Source: Noviherbaspirillum saxi (lineage in GTDB: Bacteria > Pseudomonadota > Gammaproteobacteria > Burkholderiales > Burkholderiaceae_D). Taken from it: DNA of 64,000 nucleotides. A program made the position numbers and the translations under genes. Under the pieces are notes generated by a model, which saw only the letters and a program-made list of their open reading frames with translations, had not been told where the DNA came from and did not search any database. Each line of letters opens with the position of its first letter. Within the stretch, counting starts at the first letter, position 1. This document shows positions 1 to 7,255 of this stretch, piece after piece. The stretch lies in assembly GCF_003591035.1 (NCBI RefSeq), contig NZ_QYUO01000002.1:310001-374000 (forward strand), written 5' to 3'.

Positions 1-441
1 ATGTGCGACGCAACCGATGATTCTTGCGTGAGGGATTGCGTTGGCAATGCCGTTGTCAGGATCGAGAATCGGCAGCGCATCCCGGGAATACCACCACGGA
101 ATGCCGTTCAATACCGGCACTATCCGCGTATGCGGCGCGAGCAGCAGCGCCAGGTCCGGCGCAACGGCCCGCAAGCCGGTCGCTTTCACTGTCAGGAAGA
201 CGATATCTTGTTTGTCGAGATCACCGCAGCGCGCCGCTGCCGGCACATGCGCCACCAGCGTCGTGCCGCCCTCATGCAGTACCATCCCACGGTCACGAAT
301 GGCTTGCAAAGTCTGCCCGCGCTGCACCACCGAGACGCAATGTCCAGCATTGGCGAGGCGCACCGCGAGATATCCGCCGATCGCACCGGCGCCCACTACC
401 GCGATGCGTTGCGCCGTACGCACGTTCTGTGTCGTTGCCAA
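1..441 (-). CDS. Ketopantoate reductase (ApbA/PanE)-like protein, 3' part cut off by window edge
   Basis: Translating the minus strand from a TTG at 441 gives 147 codons that run off the left edge. The N-terminus reads IAVVGAGAIGGYLAVRLANAGH, a Rossmann GxGxxG nucleotide-binding loop as in the 2-dehydropantoate 2-reductase family (NADPH-dependent reduction of 2-keto acids). The fragment then shows the family-typical segments DIVFLTVKA and VPVLNGIPWW. The TTG start is preceded by a GAAGAA purine stretch; the next in-frame start would be a GTG six codons later. It follows the MBL-fold gene by 25 bp and is probably the last visible gene of the catabolic operon. In that setting it may reduce a catabolic 2-keto acid rather than serve pantothenate synthesis, which is inference. 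Confidence 0.8.
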   Translation of the reverse strand, partial: MATTQNVRTAQRIAVVGAGAIGGYLAVRLANAGHCVSVVQRGQTLQAIRDRGMVLHEGGTTLVAHVPAAARCGDLDKQDIVFLTVKATGLRAVAPDLALLLAPHTRIVPVLNGIPWWYSRDALPILDPDNGIANAIPHARIIGCVAH

Positions 442-466
442 TTCAGTTCTTCCGCAACCGCGTCAA

Positions 467-1420
467 TCAACCGTGCAGGCGCGCCCACAGATCCTGGTCG
501 CGCGCTGCGGTCCAGATCTGCGGATGCTCCAGCCCGCGCAATTCGTCGTAGGCGCGCGCGACATCGAATGCCAATGCATGCTTGTACACCGGCCATTCGC
601 CAAAGCGCGGGGTCATCACTTGCTCGGCGACGCGATAGCATCCTTTCAAATCCTGACCTTGACGCAAGCCATGTTCCACCGCGCCAAGCAGCGTGACGAT
701 AAAGTCCTTGGTCGAATCGATCGCATCCGATACCTGCTGGCGACTGGTAAGGACTGCGCCGCGTCCCGGCACCATCACATCGGCCCGCAGTGCGCGCACC
801 CGTTCCAGCGTATGGGTCCAGTCACGCATATAAGCGTCGCCGGTATACACCGCGCAATTGTTTTCGACCAGATCACCGGCATACAGCACGCCGCAATCCG
901 GCAGCCAGCACACTGAATCGCCGGCAGAATGCCCGCGTCCGAGATGCATGAAGCGCAATTCGCGCCCGCCGAGCCAGAAGCTCATGCTGTCGTCGAATGT
1001 CACATGCGGCATGGTGAGGCCGGGAATTTCATCGACACCCTTGAACAGGCGCGGGAAACGCCTGACCTCGGATTCATAATCGGCCGCGCCGCGCTCCAGA
1101 ATCAGTTGATGCGTGCCCGTGCTGGAAAAAACCGCGTCGACGTTGAACGCCGACGCGCCAAGGACACGAACTGCATGGTAGTGGGTAAGAAAAATATATT
1201 TGACGGGCTTGTCGGTGACGGTACGGATGTCGTCAATCAGATCGCGCGCCAGGGCCGGCGTGGCGCGCGTGTCGATGATGAGAACCGCATCGTCGCCGAC
1301 CACGAAACCGCAGTTCGGATCCGAATCGCTGATATAGCCATAGGCGCCCTTGGCCAGTTCAACGACTTTGGCCTTTTGTTCGGTAACGTCACTGGCGGAT
1401 GCGAAAGTGGTGCTGCTCAT
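467..1420 (-). CDS. MBL-fold metallo-hydrolase-like protein with altered metal site
   Basis: A 317-residue protein of the metallo-beta-lactamase fold. The first metal motif reads THYHAVRVLG where the canonical form is THxHxDHxGG, so the Asp and second His are replaced by Val and Arg. The downstream GHSAGD and YAGDLVE segments keep the expected His and Asp, but the last motif reads PGRG instead of PGHG. It may therefore bind one metal or none and need not be a standard hydrolase. It overlaps the DUF2783 gene by 4 bp (ATGA), which indicates translational coupling. The setting, beside an FAD aromatic hydroxylase-like protein and a class II aldolase, suggests a step in ring-cleavage-product breakdown. 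The substrate is unknown. Confidence 0.85.
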   Translation of the reverse strand: MSSTTFASASDVTEQKAKVVELAKGAYGYISDSDPNCGFVVGDDAVLIIDTRATPALARDLIDDIRTVTDKPVKYIFLTHYHAVRVLGASAFNVDAVFSSTGTHQLILERGAADYESEVRRFPRLFKGVDEIPGLTMPHVTFDDSMSFWLGGRELRFMHLGRGHSAGDSVCWLPDCGVLYAGDLVENNCAVYTGDAYMRDWTHTLERVRALRADVMVPGRGAVLTSRQQVSDAIDSTKDFIVTLLGAVEHGLRQGQDLKGCYRVAEQVMTPRFGEWPVYKHALAFDVARAYDELRGLEHPQIWTAARDQDLWARLHG

Positions 1421-1638
1421 TGCGGTTCTCCATGGGATTGGGTAAAAGGTTTGCGGGCGATATCGATACAGTTCGCCAGCGTCTGCGCGTCGCCGATCTG
1501 GTTGGCGAGCAAAAACACCAGCCGCATCGCCAGTTCGGCGCTTTGTTCGAGAGAGAGGCGCTCGTTGGCGGCGATCAGCGTCGCGTAAAACGTATCGGAA
1601 TCAATGATGTTGGGATGGGTATTCAAGGTCGGCTCCAT
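1417..1638 (-). CDS. DUF2783 small protein
   Basis: A 73-residue acidic helical protein (MEPTLNTHPNIIDSDTFY...) matching the DUF2783 type by size and by position directly after an FAD-binding monooxygenase. It has no signal peptide, membrane segment or cysteine pair. It begins 3 bp after the monooxygenase stop and its own stop overlaps the next start by 4 bp, so it is firmly within the operon. A role as a subunit or stabiliser of the monooxygenase is inferred from the constant gene order; no catalytic function is known to me. Confidence 0.75.
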   Translation of the reverse strand: MEPTLNTHPNIIDSDTFYATLIAANERLSLEQSAELAMRLVFLLANQIGDAQTLANCIDIARKPFTQSHGEPQ

Positions 1639-1641
1639 AAA

Positions 1642-3294
1642 TCAATAGCCCAATGCGCGCTTGAGCAAGGCCTCGGCCTGTGTCGCGGTGACATGCTGCA
1701 AACTGCCTGCCACATGCAAATCGGGGCGCAGCAATGCGAAGCCGCATTCGGCGCCGACGGCACGGGCAAGCGCACCGTCATCGCGCAGTGTCGGCAGGCC
1801 GGCGCCCTCCACGTTGCATAGATAAATGGCGAAGCAGCGATAGCGCGAAGCCAGTTCGCGAATTGCATCGAGTTGGTCCGGGCCTGGGTGCTTGAAGCAG
1901 ATGCCCAGATACGCGGTGCCATGCGAGCGCGACAGCTCGACCAGATTGGAAACGGTTCGGTCCGGCAGGCCCATCGGCAGGTTGGGCACCGAATGTCCGC
2001 CGTTCTGCACGATAGGCGAATCCGGATAGTCGTTCGGTACCGACAGCCGGCCGGTATTGACCAGCGCGCGGGCGAACGGGTATTCGCGCGCAAGATCGAG
2101 CACTGCCTTGCGCATAATGCGCTCGAACAGCGAGGTCGGTGCCAGAAAACGCGAGGTACGGGAGGTGACCTTGATATTCTCGACAGCAGCGGCATGCCGC
2201 TCGTGATGATAGCTGTCGAGCAGCGCATCGGGCGCCTGGCCGTTGACGACCAGCGCCAGCTTCCAGCTCAGATTGTCCGCATCCTGGATGCCGGAATTGC
2301 CGCCGCGCGCACCAAAGGGACTCACCACATGCGCGACATCGCCGGCAAAGAAAATGCGGCCGAGACGGAAACTGTCGAGCAGCTGCGTGCGGTATTGCCA
2401 TGGACCGACCCATACCATCTCGAACTCGGTATCGGCGCCGACGTGCGCGCGCACGCGCTCGGCGGCGACGTCCAGCTGGCTCACATGCGCCGCATCGGCA
2501 TCCGGGTCCATCTGATAATCGAGACGCCAAACGTTGTCGGCCATCAGGTGCTGCCATACCGCGCGGTTTTGATTGAATGGCGCTTCCACCCAGGTCCAGC
2601 GCTCGACCGGCAAGGGCTTCTTGAAGCGCACGTCGCAGATGCACCAGCGGTCCACCGAACGCGCGGCATGCGTGTCGAGCCCGAAGCCTTCGCGGATCGC
2701 GCTATGGATGCCTGCCGCATCGATCACCCAGTCGGCATCCAGCTGGTAATTGCCTGCAGGCGTTTCGACCGACAGGCGTACTCCGTCGTCCAGATGCTCG
2801 GCGCCGGTCACCTTGTTGTTCCAGCGCAGATCGGTCTTGCCCAGTTCCGTAATGCGATCGACCAGATACCATTCCAGATAGAACTGCTGCAGATTGATGA
2901 AGGCCGATTGCTGTGACGCGTTATCGCTGGCGCGGTCAAACGAATACACCTCGTCGCCACCGGTCATGGTGCGGCCTACCGACCAGGTGATTCCTTTTTG
3001 ATGGATGCGGCGATAAATGCCCAGCCGCTCCATGATCTCCAGCGTCTTTTGCGCATAGACCATGCCCCGGCTGGATGCGCCGCGCACGCCAACGGTATTG
3101 TCGTCGTCGAGCAGAACGGTTTCTATGCCCCGGACCGCGAGATCGCAGGCAGCGGTCAGGCCGGCCAGGCCGCCGCCGACAATCGCAATGCGATAGCGGC
3201 GCGGCCGCTCCAGCTGCAGATCGGGCGGCGGCTGGAATGGATAGGACGGCAGTTCGTAACCTGTCGTTGTGTTGATTTCTTTAGTCGGCGTCAT
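1642..3294 (-). CDS. FAD-dependent aromatic-type monooxygenase
   Basis: A 550-residue class A flavoprotein hydroxylase-like protein. An N-terminal FAD-binding Rossmann motif IAIVGGGLAGLTAA lies near residues 37-50, and the second FAD motif GRIFFAGDVAHVVSPFGARG lies a little past the middle, as in MhpA-type 3-(3-hydroxyphenyl)propionate hydroxylases. The C-terminal 150 residues resemble the thioredoxin-like tail of these hydroxylases (RPDLHVAG). Such enzymes use NAD(P)H and O2 to hydroxylate a phenolic ring. It begins 3 bp downstream of the class II aldolase gene. The exact substrate cannot be read from sequence; a hydroxylated benzoate or phenylpropanoid is plausible. Confidence 0.85.
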   Translation of the reverse strand: MTPTKEINTTTGYELPSYPFQPPPDLQLERPRRYRIAIVGGGLAGLTAACDLAVRGIETVLLDDDNTVGVRGASSRGMVYAQKTLEIMERLGIYRRIHQKGITWSVGRTMTGGDEVYSFDRASDNASQQSAFINLQQFYLEWYLVDRITELGKTDLRWNNKVTGAEHLDDGVRLSVETPAGNYQLDADWVIDAAGIHSAIREGFGLDTHAARSVDRWCICDVRFKKPLPVERWTWVEAPFNQNRAVWQHLMADNVWRLDYQMDPDADAAHVSQLDVAAERVRAHVGADTEFEMVWVGPWQYRTQLLDSFRLGRIFFAGDVAHVVSPFGARGGNSGIQDADNLSWKLALVVNGQAPDALLDSYHHERHAAAVENIKVTSRTSRFLAPTSLFERIMRKAVLDLAREYPFARALVNTGRLSVPNDYPDSPIVQNGGHSVPNLPMGLPDRTVSNLVELSRSHGTAYLGICFKHPGPDQLDAIRELASRYRCFAIYLCNVEGAGLPTLRDDGALARAVGAECGFALLRPDLHVAGSLQHVTATQAEALLKRALGY

Positions 3295-3297
3295 GGT

Positions 3298-4086
3298 TCA
3301 GGAACGAAAATTCGGATAGAGGTTGTTGCGGACGATGTCCATCTTGCGCACCATGGCTTCCAGCATCTTTTGTCCGAGCAAACCCTCAGGATCGAAATTC
3401 TCGCCATCGAATGCGCTTTGCCGGCGGATGGTGTCGCTGACCGGAATACCCTTGTTGCCCATGGCTTCGACGCGGCATTGCACATCGCAAGCGCGCTGCA
3501 GCGTCCACATCAGCCAGAAGGCTTTCATCAGTGATTTTTCAACCACAAGCAAGCCATGGTTCTTCAGCACGAGAATGTTTTTGTTGCCGAGGCTCGCCAG
3601 CAGCCTGGCCTGCTCGTCGCGATGCACGGTGATACCTTCAAAGTCGTGATAGGCGACACGCCCGAACAGTTGCGCGCCATAGAAATTGTCGTAGCTGATG
3701 CCGTCCTGCGAACAGGCGACTGCCATGCCGCTATCGGTATGCGTATGCATCACGCAATGCGCATCCTCGCGCGCATCATGCACCGCGCCATGGATAATGA
3801 ATCCGGCACGGTTGCCGCCGTAGGCAGACGGCGTGACCAGCCGGCCGTTGACATCGACCTTGATCAGATTGCTGGCGGTGATTTCGGCATAATTCAGGCC
3901 GAAGGGATTGACCAGGTAGTGCTTTTCTGACCCGGGGACACGGACTGAAATATGGTTGAAAATCGATTCGGTCCAGCCCAGAAAATCGAACACCTGATAG
4001 CAGGCAGCCAACTCCAGGCGCTGGCGCCATTCCGCCTCGGTTATTTCCGCAGGCCGCGTGGCCATGCCTTCATCGAAAATTGACAT
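3298..4086 (-). CDS. Class II aldolase/adducin family protein
   Basis: A 262-residue protein. The start was set at 4086 (MSIFDEGM) because GGAGA lies just upstream and the longer 278-codon reading adds a basic, unconserved leader. The zinc-site motif MHTHTDSG and a third histidine in LVLKNHGLL are visible, with the usual early segment NHISVRVPG. Proteins of this family catalyse retro-aldol or decarboxylation steps on sugar phosphates or aromatic catabolites. The position between a VOC protein and an FAD hydroxylase fits an aromatic pathway rather than sugar metabolism. The Glu-containing segment used as general base in fuculose aldolase is not recognisable, so the reaction is uncertain. Confidence 0.83.
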   Translation of the reverse strand: MSIFDEGMATRPAEITEAEWRQRLELAACYQVFDFLGWTESIFNHISVRVPGSEKHYLVNPFGLNYAEITASNLIKVDVNGRLVTPSAYGGNRAGFIIHGAVHDAREDAHCVMHTHTDSGMAVACSQDGISYDNFYGAQLFGRVAYHDFEGITVHRDEQARLLASLGNKNILVLKNHGLLVVEKSLMKAFWLMWTLQRACDVQCRVEAMGNKGIPVSDTIRRQSAFDGENFDPEGLLGQKMLEAMVRKMDIVRNNLYPNFRS

Positions 4087-4096
4087 GGGCTTCTCC

Positions 4097-4603
4097 TTAC
4101 GCAGCGCGCGCCTGTTTCTCGGCACTCCAGGCATCCAGCTCTTCGCGAGCGCTTAAATGCTTGGCTTGCATATAGGTGTCGCTGCCGACGAACGTCGTCA
4201 GCTCGAGTCGGATACCATTAGGGTCGAAGAAATAGATGGACCGGATGAAGTGATGATCAGTGACGCCGACGACATCGATGCCGGCGGCTTCAAGGCGCTG
4301 CCTGGCATCGGCAAGATCACTTTCGGAATCGACCCGTAATGCGATATGGTTGACCCAGCCCGGCGTATTGGCACTCGGTTCCGCAGCGACGTTATCGCCG
4401 AGGTCGAAGAATGCCAGATGCGAGCCATCGCGCATCTGGAAAAAGATATGCACGAACGGACAGTCTTCGCCGGTGCTGGGCACCTTGTCCGCGCGGACCA
4501 GATGCACCAGCGGCAAGCCGAGCAGGTCTTCATAAAAAAGACGGGTTTCCGCCGCGTCGCGGCAACGATATGCGAAGTGATGCAATCCACGGATCGGGAC
4601 CAT
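4097..4603 (-). CDS. VOC (glyoxalase/extradiol dioxygenase fold) protein
   Basis: A 168-residue vicinal-oxygen-chelate protein starting MVPIRGLHHFAYRC at 4603, with GAAAGGAAG as ribosome site. The longer upstream reading to 4966 is basic, unconserved and runs into the divergent GST gene, so it was rejected. Possible metal ligands occur at the usual places: HHFAYRC, VHIFFQM, WVNHIALRV and the late Glu in GIRLELTTF. The family includes glyoxalase I and ring-cleaving dioxygenases. As the first gene of the minus-strand catabolic operon it could be a ring-cleavage dioxygenase or a lyase acting on its product; the sequence alone does not decide this. Confidence 0.8.
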   Translation of the reverse strand: MVPIRGLHHFAYRCRDAAETRLFYEDLLGLPLVHLVRADKVPSTGEDCPFVHIFFQMRDGSHLAFFDLGDNVAAEPSANTPGWVNHIALRVDSESDLADARQRLEAAGIDVVGVTDHHFIRSIYFFDPNGIRLELTTFVGSDTYMQAKHLSAREELDAWSAEKQARAA

Positions 4604-4691
4604 TTCGCTTCCTTTCTTGAATGACGGGGAGAGATGTATGCGGGCCGGCCATACGCTTGGAAGACACGATATGCGATGCCGGCGGTAAATA

Positions 4692-4713
4692 CATTCCTCC
4701 CGTGAGAGGAATG
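4692..4713. promoter_or_regulatory. Inverted repeat in the divergent VOC/GST promoter region (operator candidate)
   Basis: CATTCCTC-CCGTGA-GAGGAATG is a perfect 8-bp inverted repeat in the 162-bp gap between the divergent catabolic operon and the GST gene. A second imperfect palindrome centred on GGGCCGGCC lies near 4635-4653. The position and symmetry suit a repressor or activator site that controls both directions. The regulator is unknown; the nearby GlxA/AraC gene is a candidate by position only. Confidence 0.4.
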
Positions 4714-4765
4714 CCGGAACCGGCCGGTCCGACGCTAAAATCGCTTCACATCCTTGGAGGCTGCC

Positions 4766-5407
4766 TTGAACCTGCACACCTATTTCCGTTCGTCCGCATC
4801 GTTTCGCGTACGCATCGTGCTCAACCTGAAGAACCAGGCTTATCAAGCCATTCCTGTACATATGCTGCGCGATGGGGGCGAACAGCATTCGCCTGCGTAC
4901 CGCGCGATCAATCCGCTCGGTCTGGTGCCGGCGCTTGAAACTGACGAAGGCCCTGTGTTGACGCAATCGATTGCGATATGCGAATTTCTGGAAGAAACTT
5001 ATCCGGAGCCGCGACTACTGCCCGCAGACCGCTTCGAGCGCGCATGGGTACGCTCGCTGTGCAATGTCATTGCCTGCGATATTCATCCGATCAACAATCT
5101 GCGCGTCCTGAAATACCTCAAGACCGAACTCGGACATAGCGAAGAAGAGAAGACGGCGTGGTACCGGCACTGGATTGTGACCGGACTGGAAGCGATAGAG
5201 AAAATGATTGGCGACCGCGCCGGTCAGTACTGCCTGGGCGACAGCATCACACTGGCCGACGCGTTTCTTGTTCCGCAGGTATGGAATGCCTTGCGCTTCG
5301 AGTGTCCGCTCGACCGGTTTCCGACAATTGCAACAGTGTATGAAAACGCGATGGCGCTGGAGGCCGTGAAGCTGGCGCAACCGTCCGCGCAACCGGATGC
5401 CGAGTGA
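4766..5407 (+). CDS. maiA: Zeta-class glutathione S-transferase / maleylacetoacetate-maleylpyruvate isomerase
   Basis: A 213-residue protein starting at TTG 4766 (MNLHTYFRSSASFRVRI), with GGAGG five bases upstream; a longer TTG start at 4754 would place the Shine-Dalgarno inside the gene. The RSSASFRVRI segment corresponds to the zeta-GST active-site SSCSxR motif, with Ala replacing Cys, followed by the GSH-site segment NPLGLVPALE and QSIAICEFLEE. Zeta GSTs isomerise maleylacetoacetate or maleylpyruvate to the fumaryl form. It is transcribed divergently from the aromatic operon, which supports maleylpyruvate or maleylacetoacetate as substrate and hence a gentisate- or homogentisate-like pathway. 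The gene symbol reflects family membership; the substrate is inferred. Confidence 0.8.
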   Translation: MNLHTYFRSSASFRVRIVLNLKNQAYQAIPVHMLRDGGEQHSPAYRAINPLGLVPALETDEGPVLTQSIAICEFLEETYPEPRLLPADRFERAWVRSLCNVIACDIHPINNLRVLKYLKTELGHSEEEKTAWYRHWIVTGLEAIEKMIGDRAGQYCLGDSITLADAFLVPQVWNALRFECPLDRFPTIATVYENAMALEAVKLAQPSAQPDAE

Positions 5408-5788
5408 TCATGCGTGGGGTACACGCCCCCCTGCTGGTGACCAGTTTTCCCAGGCGACGTCCTGGAACACGACCATCAGGTTTTCCGGGTCGAAGCCGGC
5501 CGACGACAAGCGTTCGACGATACCCGCAAGAATCTGCTTTTTCACTTTGACGCTGCGGCCGGTGCCTAGAAGAATTTCGATAAGCACGAAGTCATCGCTT
5601 CTCTGCGTACGCACATCGGGAAATGTGGCGTCGTATTGAAAGTCGGCTTCGTCCAGTTCCAGCACGCGGTGGAAACGGTCGTTTGGATTCACCCCGACGC
5701 TGACAAGCGCGGCATGTACCGCGCCAAGAACCAGCGATTTAAATTCGGCGGTTTTCGGCTTGCGAACGGTGATAGTGACAATCGGCAT
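5408..5788 (-). CDS. Tautomerase family protein
   Basis: A 126-residue protein starting MPIVTITVRKPKT at 5788, so that Pro follows the initiator Met as the N-terminal catalytic proline of 4-oxalocrotonate-tautomerase-like enzymes. A 13-residue longer reading would bury this proline and was rejected. The size fits the longer cis-CaaD/Tautomerase_2 type rather than the 60-residue 4-OT. Its stop codon directly abuts the GST stop (convergent). It lies 74 bp downstream of the GlxA-type regulator on the same strand and may be cotranscribed with it. The role in isomerising a keto-enol ring-cleavage product is inferred. Confidence 0.78.
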   Translation of the reverse strand: MPIVTITVRKPKTAEFKSLVLGAVHAALVSVGVNPNDRFHRVLELDEADFQYDATFPDVRTQRSDDFVLIEILLGTGRSVKVKKQILAGIVERLSSAGFDPENLMVVFQDVAWENWSPAGGRVPHA

Positions 5789-5861
5789 GGATAGGCAGGG
5801 GTCCGGGTTGATCGGAGAAGCTTGCAATATTCAACATCAATTTAACACGAGCAGCCAGAAC

Positions 5862-6833
5862 CTAACGCAATGCCCCCGGGGTAATGCCGAACTCGCGCTT
5901 GACGAGTTTGCGCAACGCCGTTCCATCCTGATACCCGACCTGCGCGGCAACCGCATCGATCGACAGCGTCGTGGTGGCGATCAAGTGCGCGGCGCGCATC
6001 AGCCTGCGGCGCTGGATAAACTTTACCGGCGAAACACCGGTCGCCGCTTCGATGCGACGCGCCAGCGTTTTCGCAGACACCGCCAGCGTGGATGACAGCT
6101 CGGCGATACTGATCGCTTCGGAAAGATGTCCGTCTATCCAGCGTTCGGCAGCCAGCACAGTGGGATCGACCTGCTGCAAGTGGGTATGGATCATGTATCG
6201 CGCTTGCGAAGGCCGTTGGTCGATCAGCAAAAAGCGTGAGCACAGATGCGCAATCGTTGTGCCCATCACATCGGCGACGATTGCCAGCACAAGATCGAGT
6301 TGGGAATAGGCGGAACCGGCGGTCAGATATTTTCCGTCGCGCACCAACATCCTGGTCTCATCCAATCGAATATCGGGATGACGCGAGCGAAAGGCCGGCG
6401 CCAGCCACCAGGTCGTGGTCGCTTCGCGTCCGGCCAGCACGCCGGCATGGGCAAGCATGAATACCGCTGAGCAGGACGCCGCGGTCTTGATCAGATTCTT
6501 TTCTGCCATGCGCAGCAGCTCAATGGCTGCCAGCGCATCGCGCTGCGCAAAGCGCGCCGTTATATCGGCATCCGACACCAGACCCAAGCCGGGCACGATG
6601 ATCCATTCGGGCTTAATTCCTTTCTCAAGGACTTGCTTGAAGCTAAGTTCGGGATCGAGCCGCAGGCCGGCGCCCGTCTTGACGGTTTTGCGATAGCCGG
6701 CCGTCACGATGCGAATCGCATCCCGCTGTCCAGCCCGGGCAAGAAATGCCTGACCGGCTTTCAGGGTGTCGAGCGTGATGGCCAGGCTGGAATCCATTAC
6801 ACCGTCCAGGGCCAGAATCAGGATCGTTTTCAT
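5862..6833 (-). CDS. GlxA-type AraC family transcriptional regulator (DJ-1/PfpI-like domain plus HTH)
   Basis: A 323-residue protein. Residues 1-180 form a DJ-1/PfpI-like domain (ILALDGVMDSSLAITLDTL; TAASCSAVFMLAHAGVLAGR, with the nucleophile-elbow Cys in ASCSAVF). Residues 225-323 hold the double helix-turn-helix AraC DNA-binding region (ISIAELSSTLAVSAKTLARR and LSIDAVAAQVGYQDGTALRK). Such regulators activate catabolic genes in response to small ligands. A near-perfect palindrome sits 11 bp upstream of its start, suggesting autoregulation. Targets may be the tautomerase, GST or aromatic operon next door (inference). Confidence 0.88.
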   Translation of the reverse strand: MKTILILALDGVMDSSLAITLDTLKAGQAFLARAGQRDAIRIVTAGYRKTVKTGAGLRLDPELSFKQVLEKGIKPEWIIVPGLGLVSDADITARFAQRDALAAIELLRMAEKNLIKTAASCSAVFMLAHAGVLAGREATTTWWLAPAFRSRHPDIRLDETRMLVRDGKYLTAGSAYSQLDLVLAIVADVMGTTIAHLCSRFLLIDQRPSQARYMIHTHLQQVDPTVLAAERWIDGHLSEAISIAELSSTLAVSAKTLARRIEAATGVSPVKFIQRRRLMRAAHLIATTTLSIDAVAAQVGYQDGTALRKLVKREFGITPGALR

Positions 6834-6843
6834 TTGTCCATTT

Positions 6844-6860
6844 TGACATTAAAAACGTCA
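6844..6860. promoter_or_regulatory. Palindromic operator candidate upstream of the GlxA-type regulator
   Basis: TGACATT-AAA-AACGTCA is a 17-bp palindrome with one mismatch, centred about 20 bp upstream of the regulator start codon. This is a typical position for autoregulation. It is AT-rich and has no role in a coding frame. Confidence 0.4.
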
Positions 6861-7054
6861 TTTTTGGATATTACCCAATTTGGGCCGCACCGCGGAGGTA
6901 GGGTCTCAGAGAAGATGAAAATTGTGTCACTCCAGTGAAAAAATCTCAATCTTGATGAAGAAATCCTACGGTCATAGGACGACAGAGTTATTGCGATTGA
7001 GTGCCACAGGTGTTGCAACTGGCTTAACAGGACAGGCAGACGACTATAAAAATG

Positions 7055-7085
7055 AAAGGCCGACGCTTAATCGCTGGCCTTTTTT
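7055..7085 (+). terminator. Orphan rho-independent terminator
   Basis: AAAGGCC (7055-7061) pairs with GGCCTTT (7076-7082) and is followed by a T run to 7085. No plus-strand gene ends upstream, so it may belong to a lost gene or an unrecognised small RNA, or serve as an insulating boundary. Confidence 0.5.
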
Positions 7086-7255
7086 GTTTAGTAGATGTGA
7101 TTGCAATGTTTGGCGGAAGGCTGCTTCTAGCACCTTACCGGCCAGTGAACAAGATTGCTTGTGCTTCGGGAATCGGCCAGGAGTTGCCGTTCGATGATTT
7201 CGGAAAGCAGCCATCCGAATGACTGCTGTACTTCCGAACCTGACGGAAGGTCAAT

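Larger units (their letters stand above)
6834..7255. other. Non-coding boundary between core genes and accessory island
   Basis: About 420 bp without a credible gene. It holds the palindrome at 6844-6860 and a plus-strand terminator-like hairpin at 7055-7085. Base composition falls towards AT here, which marks the edge of the accessory segment. No integrase or tRNA was seen at this edge. Confidence 0.6.
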
